Shown piece after piece: positions 46,191 through 58,400 of a DNA stretch of 64,000 nt. Within the stretch, counting starts at the first letter, position 1; every line of letters starts with the position of its first letter. The position numbers and the translations under genes were made by a program. The notes below the pieces were generated by a model. It was not told where the DNA came from. It made no database searches and worked only from the letters and a program-made list of their open reading frames with translations. Origin of the DNA: Heterodera schachtii (Eukaryota; Nematoda; Chromadorea; Rhabditida; Heteroderidae); contig SIJG01000063.1 in the NCBI GenBank assembly GCA_023374025.1, positions 628,216-692,215 on the forward strand, given 5' to 3'.

Positions 46191-49008
46191 ATGAATAATT
46201 TGACCATCACAAATGCGACTGCTAATTCAACAGTTGTTGTCCCTGGTGCTGTCATTTATGTGCCATTTGCGATTTCAATTTTTGGCCTAATTGGAAATAT
46301 TGGCACTTTTTTGACGATTGTTTTAAGTGAGTTGAAAAAGGTACAGTTTAAAAGATTTTATTTTGTTGCTTTCTTTGAATTTAAAATATTTTAAATTTAT
46401 AAAATATTTTCGAAAGTTCTTAGACGAGAAACGCAAAAATGCTGTAAATAATCTGAATGAATTAATCATTTTTTGTTAATTTTGCAGCAATAAAATTTAG
46501 ATTAGTAAAATTATTGCAGTTAATAATTAATTTTAATTAGATAATTTTTTGATGCAAAACTCAAAATTATCAAAAAAAAGTTTTGTGAATTAAAATTGAT
46601 TTAATTAATTCTTTAAAGATAAAAAATGATTTTTTTTTCTAAAACTAAAAATCAAATTGACATTAACTTTAATTGTTTTTTGATTAAATTAACAAAAATA
46701 AAAATATTTAGTCATTTCATTCAATTTTGGAATTATTTTATAGACTTTTAAATTTTATTAAAAATTAATTTATTTTATTGCAATTATGATTAAAAAATTT
46801 TCAGAATGCAATTAATTTATTGAAACATTTAATTGCTTTAAGAATTATGTCAACCACTACATTATGGTGCTGTTAGTGTCCGACTCGGTGCTTCTGTTTG
46901 ACATTTTCATCACGCCAATATTACGACCGGATGTCATCAATTTTTGGCTATGTTTTGCACAAGAATATGTGTACAATGTGACAATTTTCATCAGCTGTTT
47001 TTCCATTATGTCACTTACGGTGGAGCGATTCTTTGCCATTGTTTTCCCATTAAAGCATTTAAGGGTAATTATTTATAAAATAGAAAACCAATTTAAAAAT
47101 ATGATATTTTATGTAAAATAAATCTTTTGAAATGGGTAAAATAAAGGTGAAAAATAATGATTTATTGATTAGTCCATATAAATTAGAGACCGCGTAATCG
47201 ATTTATCGGTTGGTATATGTATCGAAGTTTTCGATTTGTATTTTTCTAGACAGAGAATTTTGGGTTTTCGATATCGACTTTTTGCGATATTTTAGTGAAA
47301 ATATCAATCGAATCACTTAAATCATTATTTTATGATTATATGATTTTCTCTTCTATACAGGAACAAAAAAATCTACCTTAAATTAAAGTCTTACAAAAAA
47401 ATTATTTGTTCTTATTTATGTTTTTTAAATACTATTTTTAATAATAATTTTCAACTTTTAAAATATTTTAATTGTTAAACTAATAAACTAAATTGTTTCA
47501 TTTAAGCACTCTGACTGCAAACGTTGGAAAATCATTGTGGCATGGATTTTGCCAATAATTTTATTGAATTTTAATTTGCTTTTTGCATTGAAAAGCACTG
47601 AAAATGACGCATACACAATTTTGGTGTCTTCATCATCTGAAGAACGTGTGAAATGTCAATACAATTATTCTCTTCACGAGGCATATGTATGGAAATTAAA
47701 TTGAAAATTTTGATTAAATTTATGTCATTTAAAAAAAAGTTTATTTTTATTTAATTTTAAGTATTTTTTCTACTGGCCACGATCATTTTTCACCTTTTTG
47801 CTGCCAACACTGGTCGTTTTAGTTGCCAACTTAACAATCATCATTAAATTGCGAGGCCGTTCAATTCTGACAGGTAATCATAATTGGAATAATTAATTAA
47901 GAATTAATAAAAGAAAATTTTCTTGTCAATATTTCAAATGCCACCTTTTCCAGAAACTTATCAACTTTAAAAAAAGAAGTAATTTCAACTTTTTTACAAA
48001 TAAATTTCAATTCAAAACATATACTAATAAAAAAAAGAACAAAAAATATAATCATTTTGGAAAAATTTTTAAAAATACCAATAGATTTATGAGCCAAAAA
48101 TGGATTTTTGAAATATTTTATTCACTTTAGTTTAACATCCTCTGAAAAGGGTGATATGTTGCTTCGTAAAGTCTGCAATTAGAGCCTTTGTTTGCTGCAA
48201 AATATGGCATAATTTTGCATAAGTTTTTAAGTTTTTTCTATTAGCTTGCGAAATGTCTAAAATTTTGCAGGATAATAGAAAAAATCTGGCTTAGCGAATG
48301 GATGTCAAGGTTGTGCAACATGTGATTACTTTTAAGAAAATTTATGCCATTTTTGTCGAAAAAATGCTAAAATGGCGAATTTTGAAACGACACTTACACG
48401 CTGAAAAAGAATGAACCCTTGTGAATTCTTATGGTTTTTTGGACATTTTGGTCCTACTAAGCTCACATTTAGTCCAATTTTGTTTTAGAAATAATAAAAT
48501 CCTATTTAAATTTTGGTTATACACTCTAAAAAATTGTTTTTATTTTAAATGCTAATTAACAATTTGGATTTTAGGGAATGTCAATTCATCAGCCGTGGCA
48601 CGTGCCAACAATGTTGTGCTGTTTGCAATTCCTGTTGTTTACATTGTGTTGAATATTCCTTATTCCGTGCGAAGTCTTATGAAATTTGTCATGGATTCGG
48701 TGTCCAATGAAAAACTGTACCAAAACCATTATTTACTGTATGCCGGATCATTTTACATTTATTGCTTCAATTTTTCTGTCAATTTTATCATTTACGCGCT
48801 CAGTAGGTCAGAATTTCAAAAAATAAAATATAAATAATTCGTTAATTTTAAATAATTTTTAATTTAATGAATTTTAAGTCGATCCTTCCGACAGACATTT
48901 TTGCGCATTTGGATATCAAAGAAAAAAGTTGGCATGAACTCAACTCGGACTAATGTGACAACAACGACAGGAACTATGCAATTACACTCAATTAAAAGCA
49001 CATTATAA
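46191..49008 (+). CDS. Rhodopsin-type (class A) peptide GPCR
   Basis: Six exons: 46191-46340, 46843-47064, 47507-47686, 47762-47873, 48575-48806 and 48879-49008. They join in frame to 341 aa. The extracellular N-terminus has several N-glycosylation sites (NLTITNATANST). Helix 1 has GLIGN, helix 2 LLVSDS, and helix 3 ends TVERFFAIVFPLKH (the DRY position, here ERF). A Cys is present in loop 2 (VKCQYNY). Helix 7 has FNFSVNFIIYALS (the NPxxY position, here NFIIY). The tail starts SSRSFRQTFLRIW, the usual helix-8 pattern. This layout is typical of nematode FMRFamide-like or other neuropeptide receptors, which signal through G proteins at the neuronal membrane. The ligand cannot be predicted. All donors are GT. 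Confidence 0.87.
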
Positions 49009-49364
49009 TTAGAATTTGCGAATATCTATAAAATAATTTAATCTAAAAAATGCATATTTTATTTTGTTTTTTCATTTAAAATAAACTAAAAACAAATATC
49101 AAACAAATAAACTTTATTAATTTAATTGCTACGAAATATAAAAATTTATCTGCGACGTTTTTCGGCACCGTAGACCTCATCATTTCATTGTTTTAAAAAA
49201 TAGAGATTAGGCTCAAAAAATAGCTGTGTTAGGCAATTTTTTATTTTGTAAACCAATGTTCCACAAATTTTTCAAAAGTCCCGGTCTCGGCCAAAAAATT
49301 GGAACTGTGAGTCCCGGAAAAACGGGAGTCCCTGGATCCCGCCCCGATCATTTTCCAAGTCCTG
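49009..49364. other. Spacer ending in a GGTCCCGG-type repeat
   Basis: The stretch 49278-49372 contains repeated short blocks such as AGTCCCGG, GGGAGTCCC and AGTCCTGGTCCC. The hAT element inserted into this repeat. Confidence 0.5.
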
Positions 49365-49372
49365 GTCCCAAG
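49365..49372. repeat. Target site duplication of the hAT element (left)
   Basis: GTCCCAAG, identical to 52181-52188 on the other side of the element. Confidence 0.95.
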
Positions 49373-52180
49373 CAGGGCTGGGCGAAACTTCGAGCTTCGT
49401 GCTTCGAGCTTCGAAAACTTCGCGTTTTTTGGGCTTCGAACTTCGTGCTTCGAGCTTCGTGAAAATGCTCGAAACTTCGTGAAAAATACACCCCTAAAGA
49501 TTGAGTTTTCAAAGTGAAAAATACACCCTTAATGTCCGATTTTGAATGTGAATTACTGTTGTCTTGTTTATAATTTTAAAATTTCTTATTAAACAGCTCG
49601 CCAATTATTCAAAATTAAATATACTTAAAATTTGCTATATATTCTATCTATATAATATATTATATATAATATTTATAGTTCTTTTTTTTATATCCAACTC
49701 ATATATATTTTAGCAAGAATGCATCAAAAAAGCAAATATATTAAATATTTTAAAATTTCGCATGGAACAGCAAAATGTTTGGGCTGTAATTATTCTTACA
49801 GCTCAAAATCTACAACTTTTCCCAAGACGTGTCTACGTGAACATTTGCAGCGACATCATCCGGACAAATTTGAAGAATTGACGAAGGAAGAGGAAAAAGC
49901 AAAAGAGGGTGAAAAACCAAACGGTCAACAATCAATTCAAACTCTTCTGTTGGCAAGTACAAGTGCTGATGGTTTGTGCTTGAGCCCAACACCGGCAAAA
50001 ATTCCAAGAAATGAATCGCCGTTCTCTTCTTCCCAGCCATCAATCATCAAAAGCTTTTGTACATAATTATCTCCTTCCAAATTTCATATTCCATTTAAGC
50101 CCAATGGAGTTCTGATGGAGAAATGACAAAAAAGGTTGATGACGCAGTAATGGCACTTATTTGTTCGGCATCATTACCTCTCTCTTTTGTTGAAGACCAA
50201 GCCTTGAAAAATTTATTGTCAATTTTGGCTCCAATGTACAAAATAAGGTCTAAAACAAAAAATGGTCTTCAAATTCTTTAAATTTTAGAAGTCGCCGACA
50301 TTTTACAAGTGATGTTCTGAGAAAAATGTATGTGAAGGTGAAAGCCCGCGTCAAAGAGGACATTTTTAAAGCGGATTTTATTTCTCTTACAATTGATGGT
50401 TGGAGTTCTCATGAAGGAAAACATTCGCTCCTAAGCGTTACAGTTCATTACATTGGCAGTAATATGGAACCAATCTTTCGCGTGATGGAAGCAGTTCCAA
50501 TTAAAGTTTGGCTGAGGCATTTTATTTATACATTTTGCCGATATTTAGGGAAGTCATACAGGCGAAAAAATGAGTGTTATGCTCAGCCAAGTGCTAAACG
50601 ATTATGGTGTGAATGCTGAAAAAGTTCACCTAATTGTTCGTGACAATGAAAGCGCAATGCAAAAAACGACTCGTATTGCCGGATTTGAATCACTCCATTG
50701 CACTGCCCATAATTTTAACTTGGTTATTTCGATTAATCAAAAATTTCATGATTTTTTTCTCAATTTAGTGTGTGTGGGATGGATTGAAAAAGCTGTCAAT
50801 TGATGCATTATTAGAAAAAATTAAAAAATCAATCAGAAAGATCCGAAAGTCACGGGTTTTGGGCGATGAATTTACGGCACTTCAAGACGAATCTGGCATT
50901 CCCCAGCGTAATTTAGTCAAAGTAGCAACAATCTGTTTTTTTAATATATTTTTATGTGTTTTTAGGGAATAACGGTCCGGTGGAACAGCGTTTTTCTAAT
51001 GCTCGAACGATTTTACGAAAATGAGGAGGCCCTGGTGTTAATGCCGGCAAAAGACAAAAATTTTCCAGTGTTTTCACCGGTTGATTGGAAAACAATGAGA
51101 AGCATTTGCGAGCTTCTTCGGCCAATTTATCGTGCGACCTTAAAAGTCCAATCAAGGAAGGCCGGACTTTCATCCGTTGTCCCTTTACTAAAATACATCG
51201 ATTTTGAACTTCGCCGTCTGAGCACCGATTTTCCGGTTGTACGAGATCAATTACGGACTTCGTTTGCCAAAAGATTTGAAGGCAAATTGCTAATTATTTG
51301 ATTCGTTTTAATGATTTTTAAGGGTGGGAATACAGCGAAAAATTATTGGTCGCAACACTGCTTGACCCTGCGTACAAGGGAGCCTTTTTCAAAGATGCTG
51401 TCATTTTTGAGCGTGCCAAAGATATGTTGCTTAATGAAGCGGAAAGAATTGCCATAAGATGTGTTGAGGTACCATAATAACCAATTTTTTATTGTAATTT
51501 TTTACTTTAAGTTTGATACGAGTGAATTGTTATCGATGCCTGAAATTGAAGCGACGGAAGACCCATTTTTGGCTTTTGGAAATGACACAGTAGAAAGTGA
51601 CAGTAGTTTTCTGCTTCCAAGCACTCCAACACCATCACCATCATTAGCTAGTGCCAAGGCTATGGCGGCGGGGGTAGAATATTATATTTTTGTTTGTTTA
51701 AATACTTTCACATATTTAGCAAGTGGCAGATTATTTAAATAGCCAAATTGTCGACTGTGAATCACACAATTTTTGGGGCAATCAAATTCAAGCAGCCAAA
51801 TATTCGTTACTTGTACCTTTAGTCAAAAAATATCATTCGGCACCATGCACATCAGCTGAGAGTGAGCGGTTGTTTTCGGCGGCTAAACTCATTGTGACAG
51901 ATTTGAGAAAAAGTTTGGCAGGAGAAACGTTGAAAGAACTCCTTTTTCTTCAACAAAATTTGCCTCTTTATGGATTTAAATTCGAAATTTAATTGCATTT
52001 TATTTGTGAATAAATTTTTGGGTTAAAAATTATTTTTTCAAAAACTTCGTGCTTCGAGCTTCGAGCTTCGAAAACTTCGCGTTTTTTGGGCTTCGAACTT
52101 CGAGCTTCGTGCTTCGAAAAAAATTGGGCTTCGATTCGAGCTTCGGCTTCGAGTGCCAAGCCGAGCTTCGCCCAGCCCTG
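49373..52180 (+). mobile_element. hAT DNA transposon, apparently complete
   Basis: A 2808-bp element. The terminal inverted repeats are CAGGGCTGGGCGAA at 49373 and its exact reverse complement ending at 52180. It is flanked on both sides by the same 8 bases, GTCCCAAG (49365-49372 and 52181-52188), the 8-bp target duplication typical of hAT insertions. Inside each end are many CTTCGAGCTTCG-like subterminal repeats, including a block (CTTCGAAAACTTCGCG ... GGGCTTCGAACTTCG) present in direct orientation at both ends. It carries one intact multi-exon transposase gene. Confidence 0.95.
49719..51992 (+). CDS. hAT transposase
   Basis: Nine exons: 49719-50058, 50100-50247, 50289-50505, 50549-50722, 50769-50921, 50966-51281, 51323-51468, 51512-51673 and 51720-51992. 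They splice without stops or frameshifts to 642 aa. The N-terminus is a BED-type zinc finger (CLGC, then HLQRHH). The catalytic domain shows SLTIDGWSS with the first catalytic Asp, VRDNESAMQKTTR with the second, CTAHNFNL and TVRWNS. The C-terminus has the hAT dimerisation block with TSAESERLFSAAK and the final helices. Intron 6 has a GC donor (GAAG|GCAAAT). The protein would cut and reinsert the element by a DDE mechanism. An acceptor-like TTTTAG lies just before the ATG, so an upstream 5' UTR exon is possible. Confidence 0.92.
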
Positions 52181-52188
52181 GTCCCAAG

Positions 52189-52738
52189 TAATTTAAAAAT
52201 TCCAGACTCTATTATTTAATGTATGGTTTTTATTTTCTAATGATCCAATCATAAAATACACTATATTGGAATCCAAATGTTGAATTTATTTATCAAAGAA
52301 TCTCTATCATTGCAAAAATAAACGCGATAAATGCAAAAGAAATAATAAAATTTTTAGGGGATCAATTATCGTGTCCTTCTCCCAACCGCTCTCGCTGGGA
52401 CGAACGTATGAACCAGCAATAGCTCAAAATAGAGATCTAAAATCAAAAAATGCTGTTGGAATATGGAAAAGAAGTTAATTTTTAAAATTTTCCAAGCCCC
52501 TATTATGGTTGCAATTCATTGATTATACAAAGAATTTGTTGGAAATTTTGTAAATATACCGATGGTACTCCACCTTTTTACAAATTCTTTTAATTTAAAA
52601 GGCCATAAAAGTCGGTTACTTGTGCATTTTGGAGACATTGAACAGAATTCAAAATTTCAGTTCAAATGAAACGCGATTTTGTCACTTAACTTGGACGTTT
52701 GATAGTAATGAAATAATTTCACCCAATTTCTATTTTTG
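52189..52738. other. Spacer between the hAT element and the 5'-nucleotidase fragment
   Basis: About 550 bp without a clear exon. This is where the missing 3' exons of 5'-nucleotidase copy A would be expected, but neither the GDH motif nor the YADLY-type exon was found. Confidence 0.45.
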
Positions 52739-54425
52739 GCAATTTTCAGCCCAGGGAGAGGACCCCATTCATTGCAAAACGAACCTCCTGAATAATATTG
52801 TCCGGGACCGTTTCAGATTCGCCTGTTTGCGTGTTAACCTAAAAAATGAAATGGTTATAAACCATGGAAACATTGTTTTTGTACTACCTTATTGAAGTCA
52901 GCATCACCATTAAAGGTTTTTCCGCGTCAACAATCACAACGTCGAAGAAGGTCGACCATTTAGTGTCAAGTAAAAACTCCATAATTCTCTTAAATTGGGT
53001 TGGATAAGTCAACATAATTTTTTTGAACAGGATCGGTTCACACGGTGGGGGACAACTGGGCGATGGCCAACTGAGCGACAACCCGGTTTTTTGAGTAAAA
53101 CTCCTTTCAAGTTGTCCGAATGAAACAATTTATCATCATTCTCAAGCACTATGAAATTTGTAATATAAAAGCATGTAAAATGCTAAAATCGGGTTTTAAG
53201 TGTTTTTTGGCTTAACTTTTTCGAAACAATTTTTTAAATACGAATTTGGCCAAAAATTTTTATTTATTATTAGAAAATTGTTTTGTCTTTTTCCATTTTT
53301 TGGTTTTCTCGTGGAGGAAACATTGGGAGGTGAATGTGGCGTACCCGACAGAAATGCAGAAATTGATCCTATCCCTCAACGAACCTTGGTATACGCACAC
53401 GGACTGTTTGTCAGCAAAAAACACTTCTTTTGTGAAACTCGAATTCGTTTTAACTAAGTACCAACTCGAGTCTCCTTTTCCACGTATTGGTCAGGATTGA
53501 GCAAAATTTCGGCCTTCATTGGTCCATCACCACTGTGCACATATTTCATGGCATCTTGAACGTCCTAAAAACAGAACAGATTCAATGTTTCCCGAAATTT
53601 TCATATGAATTCCTTCTTTTTTATACCCAAAAAATGACGAAATTAAACCAACGGAGAATGATAATTGTCAAAAATTACTTCGAAAATGCTGGTGTAAGTC
53701 TTCGTCGCTTCTCCATAGTTGACGCCCTCAAAGTCAGCACTCCTAAAATGTTAAAAAAAAACATTTTTTAAGCAAAAAATCATAAGGACCGAAATTTTTA
53801 GGCGTCAAAACCCAGAAATTACTTACAAATGGAAACATAAGCCCAAAAATAGTCCAATTTAAAGTGATTTTTTAATTTTTATATTAATAATAGTAAAATT
53901 TGTCGGCACAATGTTCCAATTACTTACACCAGATTCTCTGTCGAAGAAACGAACAAGTTGGGACAACAGAGCGGTTTCGGGAAGGTCATAGAAAGTGTTC
54001 ATCACTTTCAGTTCTGGGTTCAATTGGACAATCTTTCTGGGATACAATTGACCAATTTCTCTCCTAAAAGAAGTTTTTGTTGTCACATTTCCATTCTCAA
54101 ATAAACTAAAAACCAGGTTAAGAATTGGCGCCCAAGCGTTGCTCTGAGAATGTCGCCCCTGTTTTGCACCTTCCTCACGTTCGCTCCTTTTTTGTCGTAC
54201 CAAAGGCCGCGAATAGCAAACTTGTTGCTGTACACCAAAGAACAAATCTTTAGCGGATAACTTAAAAAAATTACACAAAATATTGCTTCAATACAAAACT
54301 GTTTATGTTCCTGCAAGTACTCAATGCATAATTTGAAAATGAGTTCTTCCGTGTTGGATGTTAGATAGCCTGAAAAAGTGGAAAATGAATTTTTGATATT
54401 TCAACCTTTGCAGAATCCATGTTGT
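52739..54425 (-). pseudogene. NT5C2-like cytosolic 5'-nucleotidase, copy A (N-terminal and middle part, damaged)
   Basis: Minus-strand exons match successive parts of purine 5'-nucleotidase (HAD superfamily). They run from EELIFKLCIEYL (about 54330) to VYSNKFAIRGLWYDKKGANV (54120-54260), LYPRKIVQLNPE with FYDLPETALLSQLVRFF (53930-54065), DVQDAMKYVHSGDGP (53500-53570), KKCFLLTNSPCAYTK (HAD motif II, about 53380-53430), FLLDTKWSTFFDVVIVDAEK (52905-52990) and VNTQTGE (about 52840). The enzyme family hydrolyses IMP/GMP in the cytosol. Damage: an in-frame TAG at 53454-53456 just before FLLTNS, an apparent frame change after VDAEKP, and no recognisable DMDYT motif I with the nucleophile Asp. The 3' exons found in copy B are absent here. 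Confidence 0.7.
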
Positions 54426-54793
54426 CTAAATTTAAAAAGAAAATAGATAAAGCAGCCTTTTCGTGGCCCAATCGGTAACAAAGAAAAACCTAATGAAACA
54501 TTAATAATTGGTCCAAAACTCAAAATCGTTTTAGACATTCAGAATTGAATGAAATTGTCCCAAAAACGCATTTCTAAATTTTCATCGGACTATTCAGTCC
54601 CTGTTGAAATTAGAAAAGGACTTGCTTATTAAAAATTGCAAGCATGCGCCTAAACCTAAACGTAGTTTTCTCATCGATTTTAAACCTTTAGAGACGATTC
54701 TGAATTTTTTGAACGATATTGAATTTGTGCTCTATCATTATTATAGTTATTTCCTAAAATTACTTATTGGAATTTAGTTTTAAAGTTAAGTAA
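54426..54793. other. Sequence between 5'-nucleotidase copy A and the LTR element
   Basis: It contains a stretch near 54596-54700 (AGTCCCTGTTGAAATTxGA ... TTTCTCATC) that is also found near 62858-62960, beyond copy B. The nucleotidase duplication therefore extended into this flank. Confidence 0.5.
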
Positions 54794-54798
54794 GCTCT

Positions 54799-55372
54799 TG
54801 TCGCGGAGTGGACAAAAAATTACTGGAAAAGAAATTACTTCCTTACGGAAATTATTTCCTTTCCCTGTCCAACGGGGACAGTGTTGAAAATGCAAGTGCT
54901 GAATTCAATGTCCAAATGTGGACACTGAAACTCAGAGTTCTCTGTAACCCTCTTAATGACCCAACGGGGGTCAAATTAATGGTCTGTATGAAAGGGCTCC
55001 TGATTGTCCCTTTTACAGATTGAGAGAAGAGCTTTTCTCTTACTCTTTATTCAATTGAACACAAATACAAATTGTGTTAAATTGGAGTGAAATCCAAAAT
55101 GAAGAGATGTTCCAAGAAATGAGAAGAAGTGAGAAGAAGTGATGAGAATGAAAATGGGGCGGGCTTTTATACCCTCACAAATCAATGGGGGCGGAGCAAA
55201 TCACGTGGACAAATGCACATACAAAAATCGATCGATGACTCATAGGGAAAATGAATGCAAAGGGAAAAGGATGACTCATAATTAAAGAAGCGACCGAGAG
55301 AAATTTGATCAATAAATTAATGAACAAAAAAGTAATTAAAGGTTTAATTAATTCATGTCGCTTTCCGCGACA
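54799..55372 (-). repeat. 3' LTR of the Bel/Pao element
   Basis: 574 bp, identical to 58808-59381 except C at 54933 where the other has G. TATAAAAG lies at 55164-55171 and AATAAA at 55046-55051 on the minus strand. Confidence 0.93.
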
Positions 55373-55428
55373 TTCTCCGGGCCTCGACGATGGCGACAAT
55401 TCTGTTGTCGTCATTCTTCAGTTTCTTT

Positions 55429-58400
55429 TCACCATCGGTTCACTGGACGTCGTCGGACTACACGTTGAGGACGGTTCTCCAGATGTCCATCAGGGGATTG
55501 GGCTCGGTAACGTGCAGCAGGATGAAGTTCATCCTCCTCTGGAGCTCTCCATCGAACTCTGACTCGATGTCGGATGCTGACAAGCTCGATCGGGTAAAGA
55601 TCGACTAACATCCCTCCCTCATGAGGGCTGAAGCCCACATATTCTTGTATGCACGGTGTTAATGGGTCTACTTGGAGACCCAACCGCACAAAATGGTCAA
55701 GAACTGTTAGACCCGGAGAAAGGTATAGACCCTCCGGACCATAACAGGTGAGTCCATCGAAATGAATATCGACAGCTCTGCCAAAATGTTCGCCAATTAG
55801 AGTGGCTCCTCTACGAAGCTCTCTGCGAAGGTCCTCATCGACAATACGGCGATCCCGTATTGTCTCATACCAGTGCGATCCATGAGACCGCTCAATCCAT
55901 GAGCTCAATGGCTCAGTTTGACGATGAACGCGTGGTTCACTTCGGAGAGGAACTCTCTCCTCATGGTCTCTTTCTGAGTCGCCAAACTCAAAAAAGCGAT
56001 CGTTGATGATCTCAGCATTCTCGGGTATGTTCACCCAACGAGCCGAGAAGAATGGACCTTCTCGAAAGGGAATAGGCATTTCCCTTATGTCTGATTTGAA
56101 AAATGTGGTTGGGTGGGAAATCTCCCACCCTTTTATACGATTATCCATTACGTAAATCACGTGATCAGACTCTGAATCGAAAATTTTCGATGAGTCATTT
56201 TTGTGAGTCCGTGGTGACTCATGTTTAAAGAATTTTTTAGTGGTGGGGAAGACGGGACGTGATTCAGCATAACCACATCCGAAGGATCCTCCCCCCGCCA
56301 AGTACAGCATTAATAATACTGTACTCGTTGTACCGTAGTCTTTACGAATTAAAGACCACGTAATAACTTGAAGAATTTCTTTTGGAAATTCATGAATGAG
56401 TTTGTGTACATTCTCATGAATGTAACAATTTTCAGAACAGCAAAGTTCCACTTTCCGAATTTCTTTCGGAATCTTTGCCAAAACACCTTTGTTTGAGCAA
56501 ATGAGTTTACATTCTTTGCATTTATTGGTTGGATATGCACTTGTTTCTGTTCCCCCCTTAATAGGAAAGAGGAACAAACACGCATAAATTATAATAAAGA
56601 CCATTTTTCGCCAAACATGGCGCCCTGTACAATATTGAGGGAATGCCCCTCTTTGCCTTTTTTCTTGAAACTGAGGCGTTTTTTGAATAACAAAACAAAG
56701 TAACAATACTTTGAATTGTATCATTAGCGAGGCAATGATTTTAAGTCCAAAATAAAGGACTCTTAAAATTGAGCTAACCATCAGGCCTATGCTGATGGAA
56801 AGACAAAATGCCCACAATAAGGCTATTTGCTCCGCTTCGTTAGGAAGAATTTCTTCCCATTTGTTGTCCATTCTTTTGGTCCGAATGGAAAAAATTGAAT
56901 GGAATACCTTTCCATTATTTTTACCTCCACAGAATTCGCTTTCTGTGGAAGATAATTTCGGTGAGTTCTGCTCCCCGATATGAGAGTCAGATTTGGAAGA
57001 CGTCTGGCACGCCTGATCGAAAACAACTGGGTTTTCGATCATCTTTTGATGGTCACGCCTTTTGACCACGTCACGACAGATTGTAGAAAGTGCATGTGAC
57101 TTCTGTGCCACATTTATCAACCCATTGGTTGAGTTGCCGTCAAAAGCATCAGCTTCAGACGGTTTATCCTCTACTCCAGAGGAAACGTATAATTTTGAAT
57201 AATTGGTTTTATTTGAACGAGGAGGCTCTCCTCTTCGTTTGGATGACTGTTTCCTCTGAACAGTCCTCGTTCCCTTTGTCGTTTGGCGAGTGCTCCTTTT
57301 TAGAGCATCTCCATAACGACAAATCATGTAGTGATGTTTTCCACCACACTTCAGACATCTCTTTGGTGATTTGCAGTGTTGTGATTTGTGGCCTTTCAAA
57401 AGGCAATTGAAACATTTTCTCTGCTTTGCGAGCCGCCTTCTACGTGTTCCTGGTGTTGAATATTTGGGACACCGGCTTGGAGGGTGTCCCACAGCACCAC
57501 AAAGGGAACAAGTTTGTCTTGTCCCGGTTTCTCGTTGAGAGAATTGTGGCCTTTGCATTGCTAGAAATGATCTGTCAATTTGGGGAGACATCATCCCCAC
57601 AGAGTCATTTCCGTTGTTGGGTCGCCAATGACCCTGACGAAATTGGTTAGGAGGGAAATTTGTTCCTCTCACTTGGAAATTGTTCCTCTGAATTTGAGGA
57701 GGAAAATTTCGGGGTTTTTCTTCCCCCCGGAAGATTTGTGTACATCTTTGTACTTCTTCCTTCACTTCCACAATGGAAGTGATTGCCTTGCGTAGGTCGG
57801 AACAATCAAAAGTTCCACCTGAACGCATTTCCTTCTCCACCACCTGAGTGAGGAGATGGTATGGCAATTTGGATTTTATCGTGGAGGCCATGAACTTATT
57901 TTGTTCATTTTCTCCAAAATCCGATAATTGCTGACAAATCCTTTCAATTGACTCTGAGAACTGCCTCAGAGATTGAACAGAATCTGACGGTTTTGGAAGG
58001 TGGAGCAACTCTGATTGGAGTGTCTCCACAATTGACTTCTCATCCCCAAATCTTTTCTTGAGGATTTCTACCACTCGTGGGTAGTTTTCATCTGAAGGCG
58101 GGTACAAATCAATTGCTCTACGAGCAACTGACTTCTCGGGAAGACATCCCAAGAGATAAATGTGTTTTTTGAAGTCTTCAATTTGAAGACTTTCAACTGA
58201 AGTCTCAAACAGCTTCCAAAACAAAGGCCATTCTCGGGGCTCACCCGAGAATTTTGGAAGCGAAATGGGCGGCAGCATCACTTCATGCCGCTGCGGAGCC
58301 ACCACCACTTGTGGCGGAATGTTTTGAGCAGGTTGTTGAACCTGTGCAGGATGGACGACATCGTCCCCCTGCTCTGAGAGGCCTAAAGCCCCATCAATGG

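Noticed and set aside
53200..53500. Two plus-strand open frames (about 85 codons each)
   Set aside because: They are antisense to the nucleotidase exon with FLLTNSPCAYTK, which matches a known HAD motif.
54808..55023. 71-codon open frame present in both LTRs (also 58817-59032)
   Set aside because: It is antisense to the element and lies within the LTR. It is duplicated only because the LTR is duplicated.
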